Source: Amycolatopsis taiwanensis DSM 45107 (GTDB lineage Bacteria > Actinomycetota > Actinomycetes > Mycobacteriales > Pseudonocardiaceae). From it: DNA of 64,000 nucleotides. Position 1 is the stretch's first letter. Each line of letters opens with the position of its first letter. Below the pieces are notes generated by a model. It saw only the letters and a list, made by a program, of their open reading frames with translations. It was not told the DNA's origin and searched no databases. The translations under genes were made by a program, and so were the position numbers. Location: contig NZ_JAFB01000027.1 in the NCBI RefSeq assembly GCF_000519205.1, positions 81,915 to 145,914 on the forward strand, given 5' to 3'. Positions 16,140 through 23,974 of the stretch are shown in pieces.

Positions 16140-16154
16140 TACCCCTGTAGGGTA
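16140..16154. promoter_or_regulatory. CsoR-like copper operator
   Basis: The element TACCC-CTGTA-GGGTA is a perfect 5+5+5 inverted repeat within a G/C-tract context (on the minus strand ATACCCTACAGGGGTAGGG). It sits 30-45 bp upstream of the copZ-like ATG. Actinobacterial CsoR binds TACCC...GGGTA palindromes in copZ/copA promoters, so copper de-repression is likely. Confidence 0.7.
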
Positions 16155-16475
16155 TCAAAGATCTTAATCGACCGGTGCCCGGACTACAAACCCGGGCAAG
16201 CGTGGCGCTGCCGTCGCAGTCGCGTCACGGCAGGGACCGGGCCTTCGAAATCGTGAGCGGGCTCAGGTGTGTCCTCTGTGCTGTGTCGAGAAAAGCCACG
16301 TGCCGGTGACGGCCGGAACCATCGGTTTGAACCGCGAGGGGCTGGGAAGTCCTAGATGTCGGCGGTCACTGGCGACGGCCAGGTCCTCTGTCCACCTACT
16401 CCTACCGCTGCCAGGTACGCGCGGCCCCCTGCCCTTGACCACACGCCGACGAACCGTTCGAGACGAGGAGGCACC
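16155..16475. other. Intergenic region before the formamidase gene
   Basis: About 320 bp carrying the divergent promoters of copZ and formamidase. A 6-bp hairpin (GCCCGG / CCGGGC, 16177-16197) is visible. No gene is recognised; a 73-codon open frame from 16267 has no ribosome site and no family resemblance. Confidence 0.4.
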
Positions 16476-17717
16476 ATGCCCGAGGTGAAGTTCAGCGTCG
16501 ACCAGTCACGCAAGTTCGCCGAGCAGGATGTGCTCGGCCACAACCGCTGGCACCCGGACGTGCCGCCGGCGGTGACGGTGCGCCCAGGCGAGGAGTTCCG
16601 CGTCGAGTGCCGCGAGTGGTTCGACGGCACGATCCACAATGACGACTCGGCCAACGACGTGCGAGACGCGGACCTGTCCATTGTGCACCAGTTGTCCGGT
16701 CCCATCGCGGTGGACGGCGCCGAACCCGGCGACCTGCTGATCGTGGACGTGCTGGAACTCGGCCCGGTACCGCAGGAGAAGGGTCCGGTCGCGGGCCAGG
16801 GCTGGGGATACACCGGTGTGTTCGCGCGAGAAAACGGTGGTGGATTCCTCACCGACCACTTCCCGGACGCCTACAAGGCGATCTGGGACTTCCATGGCCA
16901 GGTCGCGACATCCCGGCACCTGCCCGGGGTCTCGTTCACCGGCATCGCGCACCCCGGACTCATCGGCACCGCACCGTCACACGACCTGCTGGCGCGCTGG
17001 AACCGCCGCGAAGGTGACCTGATCGCGACGAACCCCTCCGCGGTGCCGCCACTCGCCCTGCCCCCGCTGGCGCAGAGCGCGCTGATGGGTTCGCTGACCG
17101 GCGCCGACGCCGAGCGTGCGGCGAGCGAGGGAGCACGCACCGCCCCGCCCCGGGAGAACGGCGGCAACCAGGACATCAAGAACCTGTCCCGGGGGTCGCG
17201 GGTGTTCTTCCCGGTGTTCGTGTCCGGTGGCAACCTGTCGATGGGAGACCTGCACTTCAGCCAGGGCGATGGGGAGATCACCTTTTGCGGCGCCATCGAG
17301 ATGGGCGGTTTCCTCGACCTCCACGTCGACGTGATCAAGGGCGGGATGGAGACCTTCGGCATCGAGGCCCCGATTTTCATGCCCGGCCGGGTCAACCCGC
17401 AGTACACCGAATTCATCACCTTCGCCGGGCTGTCGGTGACCGAGTCCGGCGAGCAGCACTACCTCGACTCCACGCTCGCGTACCGCCGGGCCTGCCTGCA
17501 CGCGATTGATTACCTCACCAAGTTCGGGTACACCCGTGAGCAGGCTTATCTGATCCTCGGCGCGGCGCCGATCGAGGGCCGGTTTTCCGGGGTGGTGGAT
17601 ATTCCCAACGCCTGCGCCACGCTCTACATCCCCACCGCGATCTTCGATTTCGACGTCCGCCCCTCCGCCGGTACTCCGCAGCGCGTCGACCGCGGTCAGT
17701 GCGCGGTGAGCAGCTGA
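16476..17717 (+). CDS. fmdA: Formamidase / acetamidase (FmdA/AmdA family)
   Basis: A 413-residue cytoplasmic amidase, the usual length for formamidases of this family, which hydrolyse formamide or acetamide to the acid and ammonia. Family-typical segments are HNRWHPDVPP near the N-terminus, DLSIVHQLSGPIAVDGAEPG, the LPGVSFTGIAHPGLIGTAPS loop, NGGNQDIKNL and SGGNLSMGDLHFSQGDGEI. Full length with no missing blocks seen. The ATG has GAGGAGG six bases upstream. It converges on two SsuD-like monooxygenase genes; if those release formamide- or nitrogen-containing products, a linked role in nitrogen salvage is possible, but this is inference. Confidence 0.9.
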   Translation: MPEVKFSVDQSRKFAEQDVLGHNRWHPDVPPAVTVRPGEEFRVECREWFDGTIHNDDSANDVRDADLSIVHQLSGPIAVDGAEPGDLLIVDVLELGPVPQEKGPVAGQGWGYTGVFARENGGGFLTDHFPDAYKAIWDFHGQVATSRHLPGVSFTGIAHPGLIGTAPSHDLLARWNRREGDLIATNPSAVPPLALPPLAQSALMGSLTGADAERAASEGARTAPPRENGGNQDIKNLSRGSRVFFPVFVSGGNLSMGDLHFSQGDGEITFCGAIEMGGFLDLHVDVIKGGMETFGIEAPIFMPGRVNPQYTEFITFAGLSVTESGEQHYLDSTLAYRRACLHAIDYLTKFGYTREQAYLILGAAPIEGRFSGVVDIPNACATLYIPTAIFDFDVRPSAGTPQRVDRGQCAVSS

Positions 17718-17724
17718 CTTCTCG

Positions 17725-18822
17725 TCACGTCAACAGACTTCCGGCCTGTTCGCGCTCGCGCACCCTGGGCAGGACCTCTTCACCGAAGAAGGTCATCTGC
17801 TCGAAATCGGGATGACCCATGAAGAGGAACCGGGTGACACCGATGGCCCGGTACTCGAAGAGTGCGTCCACGATTTCCGGTGCCGAGCCGACCAGGGCGA
17901 TGCCGGGCGGCCCCAGGTAGGGAACCGCGCCGGTCCAAAGATAGGGGGTGGGCCAGGCGGACTCGCGATCGGCAAGGTCGTAGGTAGTCGTGTAGCCGAC
18001 CGAGTCGGATTGCTTGCGCAGCACATTGTGCGTCGCACGCGCTTTCTGCCCTGCGGAGGCCACGATCGCGTGTGCCGCTTCGACCGCCTCGGCGTGGGTC
18101 GGCTTGCAGACCAGCGTCACGAGCAGTCCGGCCTCGGTTCCGCTCTCCAAGACCGCCCGGACCTTCGGCTCCATGCGTTTCGGTGTGTCGGGAAGGGTCA
18201 GTAGACAGTCAGCGTGTCGGATTGCCAGGGCGTGCGCTTGATCGGAGCTGCCGCCGAGATAGATCTCGGGCCGGCTCCGTTCGTCCGACACGAACGGAGT
18301 GTTGAGCTTCGCACCCTCGATCCGGTAGTACTGTCCCGCGAAATCCACCGGGCCATCGCCCCGCCACAGCGCGTGACAGATCCTCCAGAACTCGTCAGTG
18401 CGTTCATAACGCTCGTCGTGGGAAACGAAGTCACCGTAGTAGCGCAGTTCGTCCGGCGCGCGCCCGGCCACGATGTTGATGCACACCCGTCCCCGGGTGA
18501 GCGCCGACAGCGTGTTGATCTGCTGGACGAAATAGGTCGGCGAGACGATGCCGGAGCGCACCGCGACCAGGAACTTGATCTTCTCAGTGTGTGCGCCGAG
18601 CACCGCCGAATAGGTGATCGGATCGGGCCTGGTGAAGCCGAAGGCCATGAGCAGTGAGTCAATGCCACTGGCTTCGGCCCGGCGACAGAACTCGACATGC
18701 TCGTCCGGATTGGGCAGGCCGCTCATCGTGGACAAGGGGCTTGATCGGCGAAGGCGGTCGCCGACCGAGGACAGACTCCACATGAAGCGCATCGGACGGT
18801 CCAGCGCTGATGTCTTCGTCAT
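17725..18822 (-). CDS. LLM-class flavin-dependent monooxygenase, SsuD-like (paralogue 2)
   Basis: A 365-residue bacterial-luciferase-fold protein of the alkanesulfonate monooxygenase group, using reduced FMN and oxygen. Matching segments include FCRRAEASGIDSLLMAFGF, RSGIVSPTYFVQQINTLSAL, INIVAGRAPDELRYYGDF, HDERYERTDEFW and the phosphate-binding YLGGSSDQAHALA loop. It is about half identical by eye to the next gene upstream, whose stop overlaps this start (ATGA), so the two are tandem paralogues in one operon. The SsuD-type TGGDP region reads AGRAP here, so substrate range may differ from true SsuD. A reductase partner is not adjacent. Confidence 0.88.
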   Translation of the reverse strand: MTKTSALDRPMRFMWSLSSVGDRLRRSSPLSTMSGLPNPDEHVEFCRRAEASGIDSLLMAFGFTRPDPITYSAVLGAHTEKIKFLVAVRSGIVSPTYFVQQINTLSALTRGRVCINIVAGRAPDELRYYGDFVSHDERYERTDEFWRICHALWRGDGPVDFAGQYYRIEGAKLNTPFVSDERSRPEIYLGGSSDQAHALAIRHADCLLTLPDTPKRMEPKVRAVLESGTEAGLLVTLVCKPTHAEAVEAAHAIVASAGQKARATHNVLRKQSDSVGYTTTYDLADRESAWPTPYLWTGAVPYLGPPGIALVGSAPEIVDALFEYRAIGVTRFLFMGHPDFEQMTFFGEEVLPRVREREQAGSLLT

Positions 18823-19943
18823 CGTTTTTCACCGATCGAATCGACGGCGGCCGCCGGCTCCTGCTCTTCCCGCTGCCTGATCTTCGGCAGGATGTTGGCG
18901 CCGAAGAACTCCAGGGTCGGCAGGTCCGGTCGCGCCTGGAACATGAACTGGGTGACGCCGATCCGCCGATATTCGAAGATCGATTCGACGATCTCGCCGG
19001 GATCGCCGATCAGCGAAATCGCCATCGGGCCCATGTAGGGGACGAGTCCCGTCCACAGATATGGCGTGAGCCAGCTCGAGCGCTCCTCGGCCAGCTGATA
19101 GATCGCGTTGAAGCCGACCGACTCCGAGGTCTTCGAACGCCATTCGGCGACCGCTGCCTTGCCGCGCTCGCCGGCGTTCTGGGCCAGCATGCGCCCGGCA
19201 TCGAGGGCGTCGTCGTGGGTGGGCCCGGCGATCAGGTTGCTGATGATCCCGACCTCGATGCCGGCGGCCAGCGCGGGTTCGATCTTGGGTTTGAGCTGTT
19301 CCGGCGGTTCGACGACGCGCAGCAGGCAGTCCGCGTGTTTGATCGCGAGTTGCCTGGCCTGGTCGGAGCTTCCGCCGATATAGATATACGGCCGGTCCCG
19401 GTCCGGTGAGACGAACGGCTGGTTGATCCTGGCGCCTTCGACGTGGATGAACTTTCCCTCGAAGTTGACCGGGAACTCGCGCCGCCACAGGGCATGGCAG
19501 ATGGTCCAGAACTCGTCGGTGCGCTGGTAACGCTCGTCGTGGGTGGAAAAGTCGCCGTAGTAGCGGAGTTCGTCCGAACCCTGACCCGACACCACGTTTA
19601 TCTCGATCCGGCCGTTGGTGAACGCGGACACCGCGTTGACCTGCTGGACGAAGTGCGTCGGTGAGATGACCGCCGGGCGAGACGCGGGCATGAGGTTGAT
19701 CCGCTTGGTGGCCAGGCCGAACACGGTGGCCAGCACCGTCGGATCGGCACGCTGGAAACCGATGGGCAACAGCACGGAATCCAGGCCCAGCTCGTCGGCC
19801 CGCACACAGAAGTCGCGCTGCCGGTCCAGGTCGGCGAACTGGTTGATCTCATTTCTGAACCTGGCGCCCCTGCGCTGATCGGCGACACCGGACGATGGCA
19901 GACTCCAGTGAAAACGCATCCGCCGGGCGTTGACTGGCATCAT
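18819..19943 (-). CDS. LLM-class flavin-dependent monooxygenase, SsuD-like (paralogue 1)
   Basis: A 374-residue paralogue of the following gene with the same landmarks: FCVRADELGLDSVLLPIGFQ, SRPAVISPTHFVQQVNAVSA, INVVSGQGSDELRYYGDF, HDERYQRTDEFW and YIGGSSDQARQLA. Like SsuD it should be a soluble FMNH2-dependent oxygenase cleaving C-S or C-N bonds. A GGAG ribosome site lies 4 and 7 bp before two adjacent ATGs (19943, 19940). The stop overlaps the second paralogue (ATGA). Two paralogues co-translated in this way recall alpha/beta luciferase heterodimers. A 9-bp-arm inverted repeat lies about 95 bp upstream. Confidence 0.88.
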   Translation of the reverse strand: MMPVNARRMRFHWSLPSSGVADQRRGARFRNEINQFADLDRQRDFCVRADELGLDSVLLPIGFQRADPTVLATVFGLATKRINLMPASRPAVISPTHFVQQVNAVSAFTNGRIEINVVSGQGSDELRYYGDFSTHDERYQRTDEFWTICHALWRREFPVNFEGKFIHVEGARINQPFVSPDRDRPYIYIGGSSDQARQLAIKHADCLLRVVEPPEQLKPKIEPALAAGIEVGIISNLIAGPTHDDALDAGRMLAQNAGERGKAAVAEWRSKTSESVGFNAIYQLAEERSSWLTPYLWTGLVPYMGPMAISLIGDPGEIVESIFEYRRIGVTQFMFQARPDLPTLEFFGANILPKIRQREEQEPAAAVDSIGEKR

Positions 19944-20244
19944 CTCACTCCGGAATGTCTTCGGTGCCGGCACGCCACGAAGATCCTTTCCATCCGACCG
20001 TAGATTCGGTCCTCCATGGTGGCCATGACGCGTTTTTCCTAGGGGAGGCAAGATCCCCTAGGTAGGTGTGATTATCCGCGAACCTGCGGTAAATTCTTCG
20101 CGACCATATGAACCCATGGCCCACCCGAATTGGGTGGGTTCCGTTATCGTCGCCGACAACTACAGGGCATTCGCGCGTGCGTGGTTGGGTGAGCACGTGA
20201 CGCGCTTTTCTATGTCCTGACGCCGCTGCCGGCTAGGAGAACTC
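19944..20244. promoter_or_regulatory. Divergent promoter region with a perfect inverted repeat
   Basis: About 300 bp between the monooxygenase pair and the membrane-phosphatase fusion. It contains the inverted repeat CCTAGGGGA (20038-20046) / TCCCCTAGG (20054-20062), 9 of 9 bp, 7-bp spacer, which has the form of a dimeric-repressor or LysR-type site and could serve both genes. TAGGAG lies 6 bp before the plus-strand ATG at 20245. Nothing else is recognised. Confidence 0.55.
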
Positions 20245-21744
20245 ATGACGCGGGCACGTCAGGCCGGGTTCGGCATGCTCGGACTCGGCATCGGCTATTT
20301 CATCTGGTACACCCCGTACAGCGGCCTGGCGAAGGCCATGTCGGATGGCCTGCTGCCGATGCTGAGCAGCCCTGTCCGAGGACTGGTCCTCCTTCCGGCC
20401 TCGGCGCTGGGAACCCTGGCGGCGATGCCGCTGACGCTGGCCATCCTACGTTGGTGGCATTACGCCCGGCGTTGTCGCATCGGCCGGGTGAGCCTGCCCT
20501 TCCCGGGGCGGGAGACCGCGATATCGGCGTTCTGGATGGCGTTGATCATTGGCACCACAACGCTCAACTTCACCTTTCCCGGCGTATCGATCGCGCTGGG
20601 ACTCATTCTGATGCGCGTCGGGACGTTGGTCATCACTCCCGTCGTCGATCTGCTGCGCTACCGGAAGATTCATTGGTACTCGACCGTCGCGCTGGGGCTG
20701 TGTGTGCTGTCGGGAGTGGTCGCGTTGGCCGACGTGCACAACTACGTACTCACCATCGGCGCGGTGGCCAGCGTGCTCACCTACGTGATCGCCTACTTCG
20801 GCCGGTTCTTCGTCATGAGCCGGCATGCCAAGCGCGGCACCATCGCGACCGACCGGCGCTTCTTCGTCGAGGAGCACATGACGACGCCGGTTTTGCTCGT
20901 CGCGATCCTCGGCGTGGCCGCGCTGGCCGGCGTCGGTCCGCTCCGGGAGGGTTTCACCACGTTCCTCGGCACTTCCGCGGCCGTGCCGGCGTTCTTGATC
21001 GGAGTGTGCTACGAGGGCCTGTTCGTGTTCACTTCGCTGATCTTCCTGGACCGGCGTGAGTACTCCTTCGGTGTGCCGGTGCACGTGTGCTCGAGTCTGC
21101 TCGCCGGTGTGGCCGCGTCGTTCCTGCTCGGCATGTTGTTCGGGGCGCCGTCGCCGAGCGTGGCCCAGTTCGTCGCTTCCGGGCTCGTGATCCTGGCGGC
21201 CCTGATGCTGAGCTACCCCACGATTCTGGCGAGGTTCGCCGCTCCCGTGGATCCGCGGCGGGCGGCGAGCCAACCGCTGCTGCTGTTCGTCTGCGGTGGC
21301 AACGCCATCCGCTCACCCATGGCGGCAGCCATTGCCAGAGCCGAACTCGCCACGGTCGCCGGCGATGGTGACTGGCTGGTGGGCAGCGCGGGAGTTGCGG
21401 TGGAACAGCCCGGTGGCGGAATCGCGCCGATGGCGGCAAAGGCCCTGCGCGAACTGGACATTCCGGTGCCCCGGCACGAGACTCGCAAGCTGACCGCGGC
21501 GCTGTGCCTGGAAAGCGAAGCCGTGTTCTGCATGACGGCCGCGCACCGGAAGAAGATCGTCGCACTGGCACCGGAACTGAGCACGCGGGTCCACTGCCTT
21601 GACCGCGACGGCGACATCGCCGAGCCGGCAGCAGGTGTCTACACGTCCTATGTAGACTGTGCGCGACGTCTCCAGGTACTGGTGCGGCAACGTCTCGATG
21701 AGATCAATCCTCAGTACGGGTCGGCCGTGGCAGGCGGTGCCTAA
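20245..21744 (+). CDS. Multi-pass membrane protein fused to a low-molecular-weight protein phosphatase-like domain
   Basis: A 499-residue protein in two parts. Residues 1 to about 335 contain roughly nine or ten hydrophobic segments in a drug/metabolite-transporter-like arrangement. Residues about 343-499 form a soluble domain of the LMW-PTP/arsenate reductase fold, with phosphate loop C350-G-G-N-A-I-R356-S357-P (C-x5-R-S) and a later CLDRDGDIAEPA segment near the position of the catalytic Asp loop. LMW-PTPs usually have G-N-x-C-R-S; here the second Cys is Ile, as in tyrosine-phosphatase rather than disulfide-relay arsenate reductase types. The fusion looks genuine: one uninterrupted frame with no internal start having a ribosome site. 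Role unknown; it converges by 4 bp on a nitroreductase gene. Confidence 0.8.
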   Translation: MTRARQAGFGMLGLGIGYFIWYTPYSGLAKAMSDGLLPMLSSPVRGLVLLPASALGTLAAMPLTLAILRWWHYARRCRIGRVSLPFPGRETAISAFWMALIIGTTTLNFTFPGVSIALGLILMRVGTLVITPVVDLLRYRKIHWYSTVALGLCVLSGVVALADVHNYVLTIGAVASVLTYVIAYFGRFFVMSRHAKRGTIATDRRFFVEEHMTTPVLLVAILGVAALAGVGPLREGFTTFLGTSAAVPAFLIGVCYEGLFVFTSLIFLDRREYSFGVPVHVCSSLLAGVAASFLLGMLFGAPSPSVAQFVASGLVILAALMLSYPTILARFAAPVDPRRAASQPLLLFVCGGNAIRSPMAAAIARAELATVAGDGDWLVGSAGVAVEQPGGGIAPMAAKALRELDIPVPRHETRKLTAALCLESEAVFCMTAAHRKKIVALAPELSTRVHCLDRDGDIAEPAAGVYTSYVDCARRLQVLVRQRLDEINPQYGSAVAGGA

Positions 21745-22424
21745 TCGTGCCACTGCACGTAGTCCGCCAACTCCGCGCGGCCCGGCTGGAACCGGTTCAC
21801 CGGCATCGACTCGTCCGGGTAGCCGACCGCGAGTCCGCACACGACCAGGCGATCCGGCCCGAGCCCCAGCTCCGCACGGATCGCGTCCGGGTAGCCGGCC
21901 ACGCTGAACTGTGGGCAGCTGCCAAGGCCGCAGGCGATCAGGGACAGCATGACGTTCTGGACGAAAAAGCCCATCTCGAGGAACTGACCCGGCCTGGCGT
22001 CGACGGGCAGGTGAAAGATCATCTCAACGGGAGCGCCATAGAACCCGAGATTGTCCCGCAAGTGGGCGCGGCGCGCGGCCCGGTCGTTCCCGTTGTACCC
22101 CTTGGCGAGCAGCACGCCGACGTTGGCCTCGCGGGCTCGGGCCTCGGCGGTCTCGTCCGAACGAGACGATCGGTACTCGTAGTCCGCTTGCTGGGCGACA
22201 CCGCGGTCGAACTGCGCACACAGCCGGCGCGCGAGTGCATCCTTGCGCTGCCCGGTTACCACGGCAACCTGCCACGGTTGCGCGTTGCGGGTCGACGGGG
22301 CACACGCCGACGCCCGCAGAACGTTCGCCAGGAGATCGCGTGGTACCGATTTGCTCAGAAAAGCTCGCTTGCAGTGTCGTTTGTCAAGAACAGAGCTGAA
22401 CATCGTCCACGGAGAGGTGTCCAT
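21741..22424 (-). CDS. Nitroreductase-family FMN oxidoreductase
   Basis: A 227-residue nitroreductase-fold flavoprotein. The N-terminal KRHCKRAFLSKSVP (FMN-phosphate R-x-x-R-x-F), ASACAPSTRNAQPWQVAVVT and the C-terminal LGLGPDRLVVCGLAVGYPDE block are diagnostic. Such enzymes reduce nitroaromatics, quinones or enones with NAD(P)H, or supply reduced flavin. The ATG at 22424 lies only 17 bp from the divergent AroDE-like ATG, and an 18-bp palindrome overlaps it, so a downstream start (22403) is possible. The stop overlaps the convergent membrane gene by 4 bp. Confidence 0.85.
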   Translation of the reverse strand: MDTSPWTMFSSVLDKRHCKRAFLSKSVPRDLLANVLRASACAPSTRNAQPWQVAVVTGQRKDALARRLCAQFDRGVAQQADYEYRSSRSDETAEARAREANVGVLLAKGYNGNDRAARRAHLRDNLGFYGAPVEMIFHLPVDARPGQFLEMGFFVQNVMLSLIACGLGSCPQFSVAGYPDAIRAELGLGPDRLVVCGLAVGYPDESMPVNRFQPGRAELADYVQWHD

Positions 22425-22440
22425 GACAATGGATTGTCAT
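22423..22440. promoter_or_regulatory. 18-bp palindrome between divergent genes
   Basis: ATGACAAT-GG-ATTGTCAT, 8-bp perfect arms, covers the minus-strand start of the nitroreductase and ends 1 bp before the plus-strand start of the AroDE-like gene. Position and symmetry fit a repressor operator for the divergent pair; the GACAAT/ATTGTC core resembles the repeats at 6068-6105. Confidence 0.5.
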
Positions 22441-22441
22441 C

Positions 22442-23974
22442 ATGACCAATAATTTGTCCAGTCCCCGACCGGCGTGGAATGGCGCGGCAGAACGGACCTG
22501 TGCGATCGTGGCGACGTTGACCACGACCATGTGGAAAGGACGTGACGACCTACGCGCATTGCGGGGAAAGGCGACCGCGCTGGAGGTCCGCGCGGACCTC
22601 GCCGGCAGTCCTGACCTGGACGTGCTCCGCGGCCTTTTCGACGGCGAACTCGTCTACTGCCTGCGCAGCGCGGAGTACGGCGGGGCGTTCGCCGGCGATG
22701 CCGCCGAGCGGCGGCGCCACCTCCTCGCCGCCGCGCGGTCATATGATGTCGTCGAACTGGAGGTCGATAGGGATCTCTCGCCAGACCTGCTGGCCGCGAT
22801 CCCGCCACAGCGCAGACGGATCTGCTGGTACGGCAGGGGGCTCGATTCAGCCGGGCTGCGCGCGGTCTTCGCTCGCATGGTGAGCACGCCCGCGTGCCTG
22901 TACGTGCTGGCGCCCGAGGCGGAGACGGTCGAGCAGGCCATGGCTCCACTGCGGTTGCTCGCCGGGCTCGACCGGTCCGATGTCACGGCCTTCGCCACCG
23001 GGAACCTGGGCGCGTGCAGCCGGGTGCTCGCGCCGTGGTTCGGCGCCCCGGTCGTCTTCGGGGGACTCGGCGAGGACGGTGCCGGCGGCGTACCGTCCGT
23101 ACCGCATCTGCTCAACGCCTATCCGTTCCCGGTTCTGCCGCCCCTTGAGCAGGTGTACGGCATCGTGAGCCGGCCTATGCGGGAGTCCGACTCACCACGC
23201 CTGCACAACGACGCCTACCGGGTCCTCGGCCTCCCGGCGCTTTATGTGCCGTTGCCCGCCAACGAGTTCTCCGGCTCGTGGGCGGCGATGTGCGCCGGGT
23301 TCGAACAGCTCGGTCTCAGGTTCGGCGGGGCCACCGTGGCCGCGCCGTTCAAGGAGGAGGCCTTGCGGCTGGCCGACGCCGCGAGCGCGGAGGCCGTCCA
23401 TACCGGGGCGGCCAACCTCGTGGTTCGTGAGGGCGGTGGCTGGCGGGCGTACACCACCGACCCGGACGGCGTTGTCGGTGCCCTGCAACGCGCCGGGGTG
23501 AACCTGGCGGGTCGCGCGGCGGCGGTGGTCGGTTGCGGTGGGGCCGGGCGCGGCGCGGCGGCCGGCTTGCTGCGGGCGGGCGCCGTACCCACGATCGTGA
23601 ACCGCGGGCGCGAACGCGGCCGGTACGCGGCGCACCTACTCGGCGTCGACTACCTGCCGCTCGCCCGGTTCGCGCCGGAGAAGTACTCGCTCATCGTGCA
23701 CGCCACGCCTGTCCGCGGGATGCCGCCGTTCGCCGTTGACCGGATCGCCGACGGCGCCGTGGTCGTCGACTTCGTCTACGGTCCGGAGGAGACAGAGTTG
23801 GCCGCCGCCGTGCGCGCACGGCACGGGGTTTTCGTCGACGGCCGGCGAGTTCTCGAGGTCGAGGTCGACCGGCAGTTTCAGCTGTTGACCGGCAGATCAC
23901 GGCCCGGACCGAGCGAATCACACGGCGAATTCGGCTTTCCGGTGGTACCAGCGCAGAGGGAGTTTTTGAGGTGA
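22442..23974 (+). CDS. AroD-AroE-type fusion: inactive 3-dehydroquinase domain plus shikimate/quinate dehydrogenase domain
   Basis: A 510-residue protein. Residues about 20-225 follow type I 3-dehydroquinate dehydratase (ALEVRAD, LRSAEYGG, ELEVD, NLGACSRVLAPWFGAP), but the catalytic His segment (S-Y-H in active enzymes) reads W-Y-G and the Schiff-base Lys strand reads A-C-L-Y-V, so that half should be dead. Residues about 238-495 are a shikimate dehydrogenase: S-D-S-P-R-L-H-N, VAAPFK with Lys304, GAAN with Asn325, TTD with Asp340, the VVGCGGAGRGAAAG dinucleotide loop and the NADP-type N-R-G-R-E-R. Substrate residues therefore look usable. The stop overlaps the next gene (GTGA). It is probably a secondary-metabolism or quinate-type enzyme. 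Confidence 0.82.
   Translation: MTNNLSSPRPAWNGAAERTCAIVATLTTTMWKGRDDLRALRGKATALEVRADLAGSPDLDVLRGLFDGELVYCLRSAEYGGAFAGDAAERRRHLLAAARSYDVVELEVDRDLSPDLLAAIPPQRRRICWYGRGLDSAGLRAVFARMVSTPACLYVLAPEAETVEQAMAPLRLLAGLDRSDVTAFATGNLGACSRVLAPWFGAPVVFGGLGEDGAGGVPSVPHLLNAYPFPVLPPLEQVYGIVSRPMRESDSPRLHNDAYRVLGLPALYVPLPANEFSGSWAAMCAGFEQLGLRFGGATVAAPFKEEALRLADAASAEAVHTGAANLVVREGGGWRAYTTDPDGVVGALQRAGVNLAGRAAAVVGCGGAGRGAAAGLLRAGAVPTIVNRGRERGRYAAHLLGVDYLPLARFAPEKYSLIVHATPVRGMPPFAVDRIADGAVVVDFVYGPEETELAAAVRARHGVFVDGRRVLEVEVDRQFQLLTGRSRPGPSESHGEFGFPVVPAQREFLR

Noticed and set aside
16267..16488. Small Cys-containing open frame before the formamidase gene
   Set aside because: No ribosome site, no recognisable family, overlaps the formamidase start in another frame.
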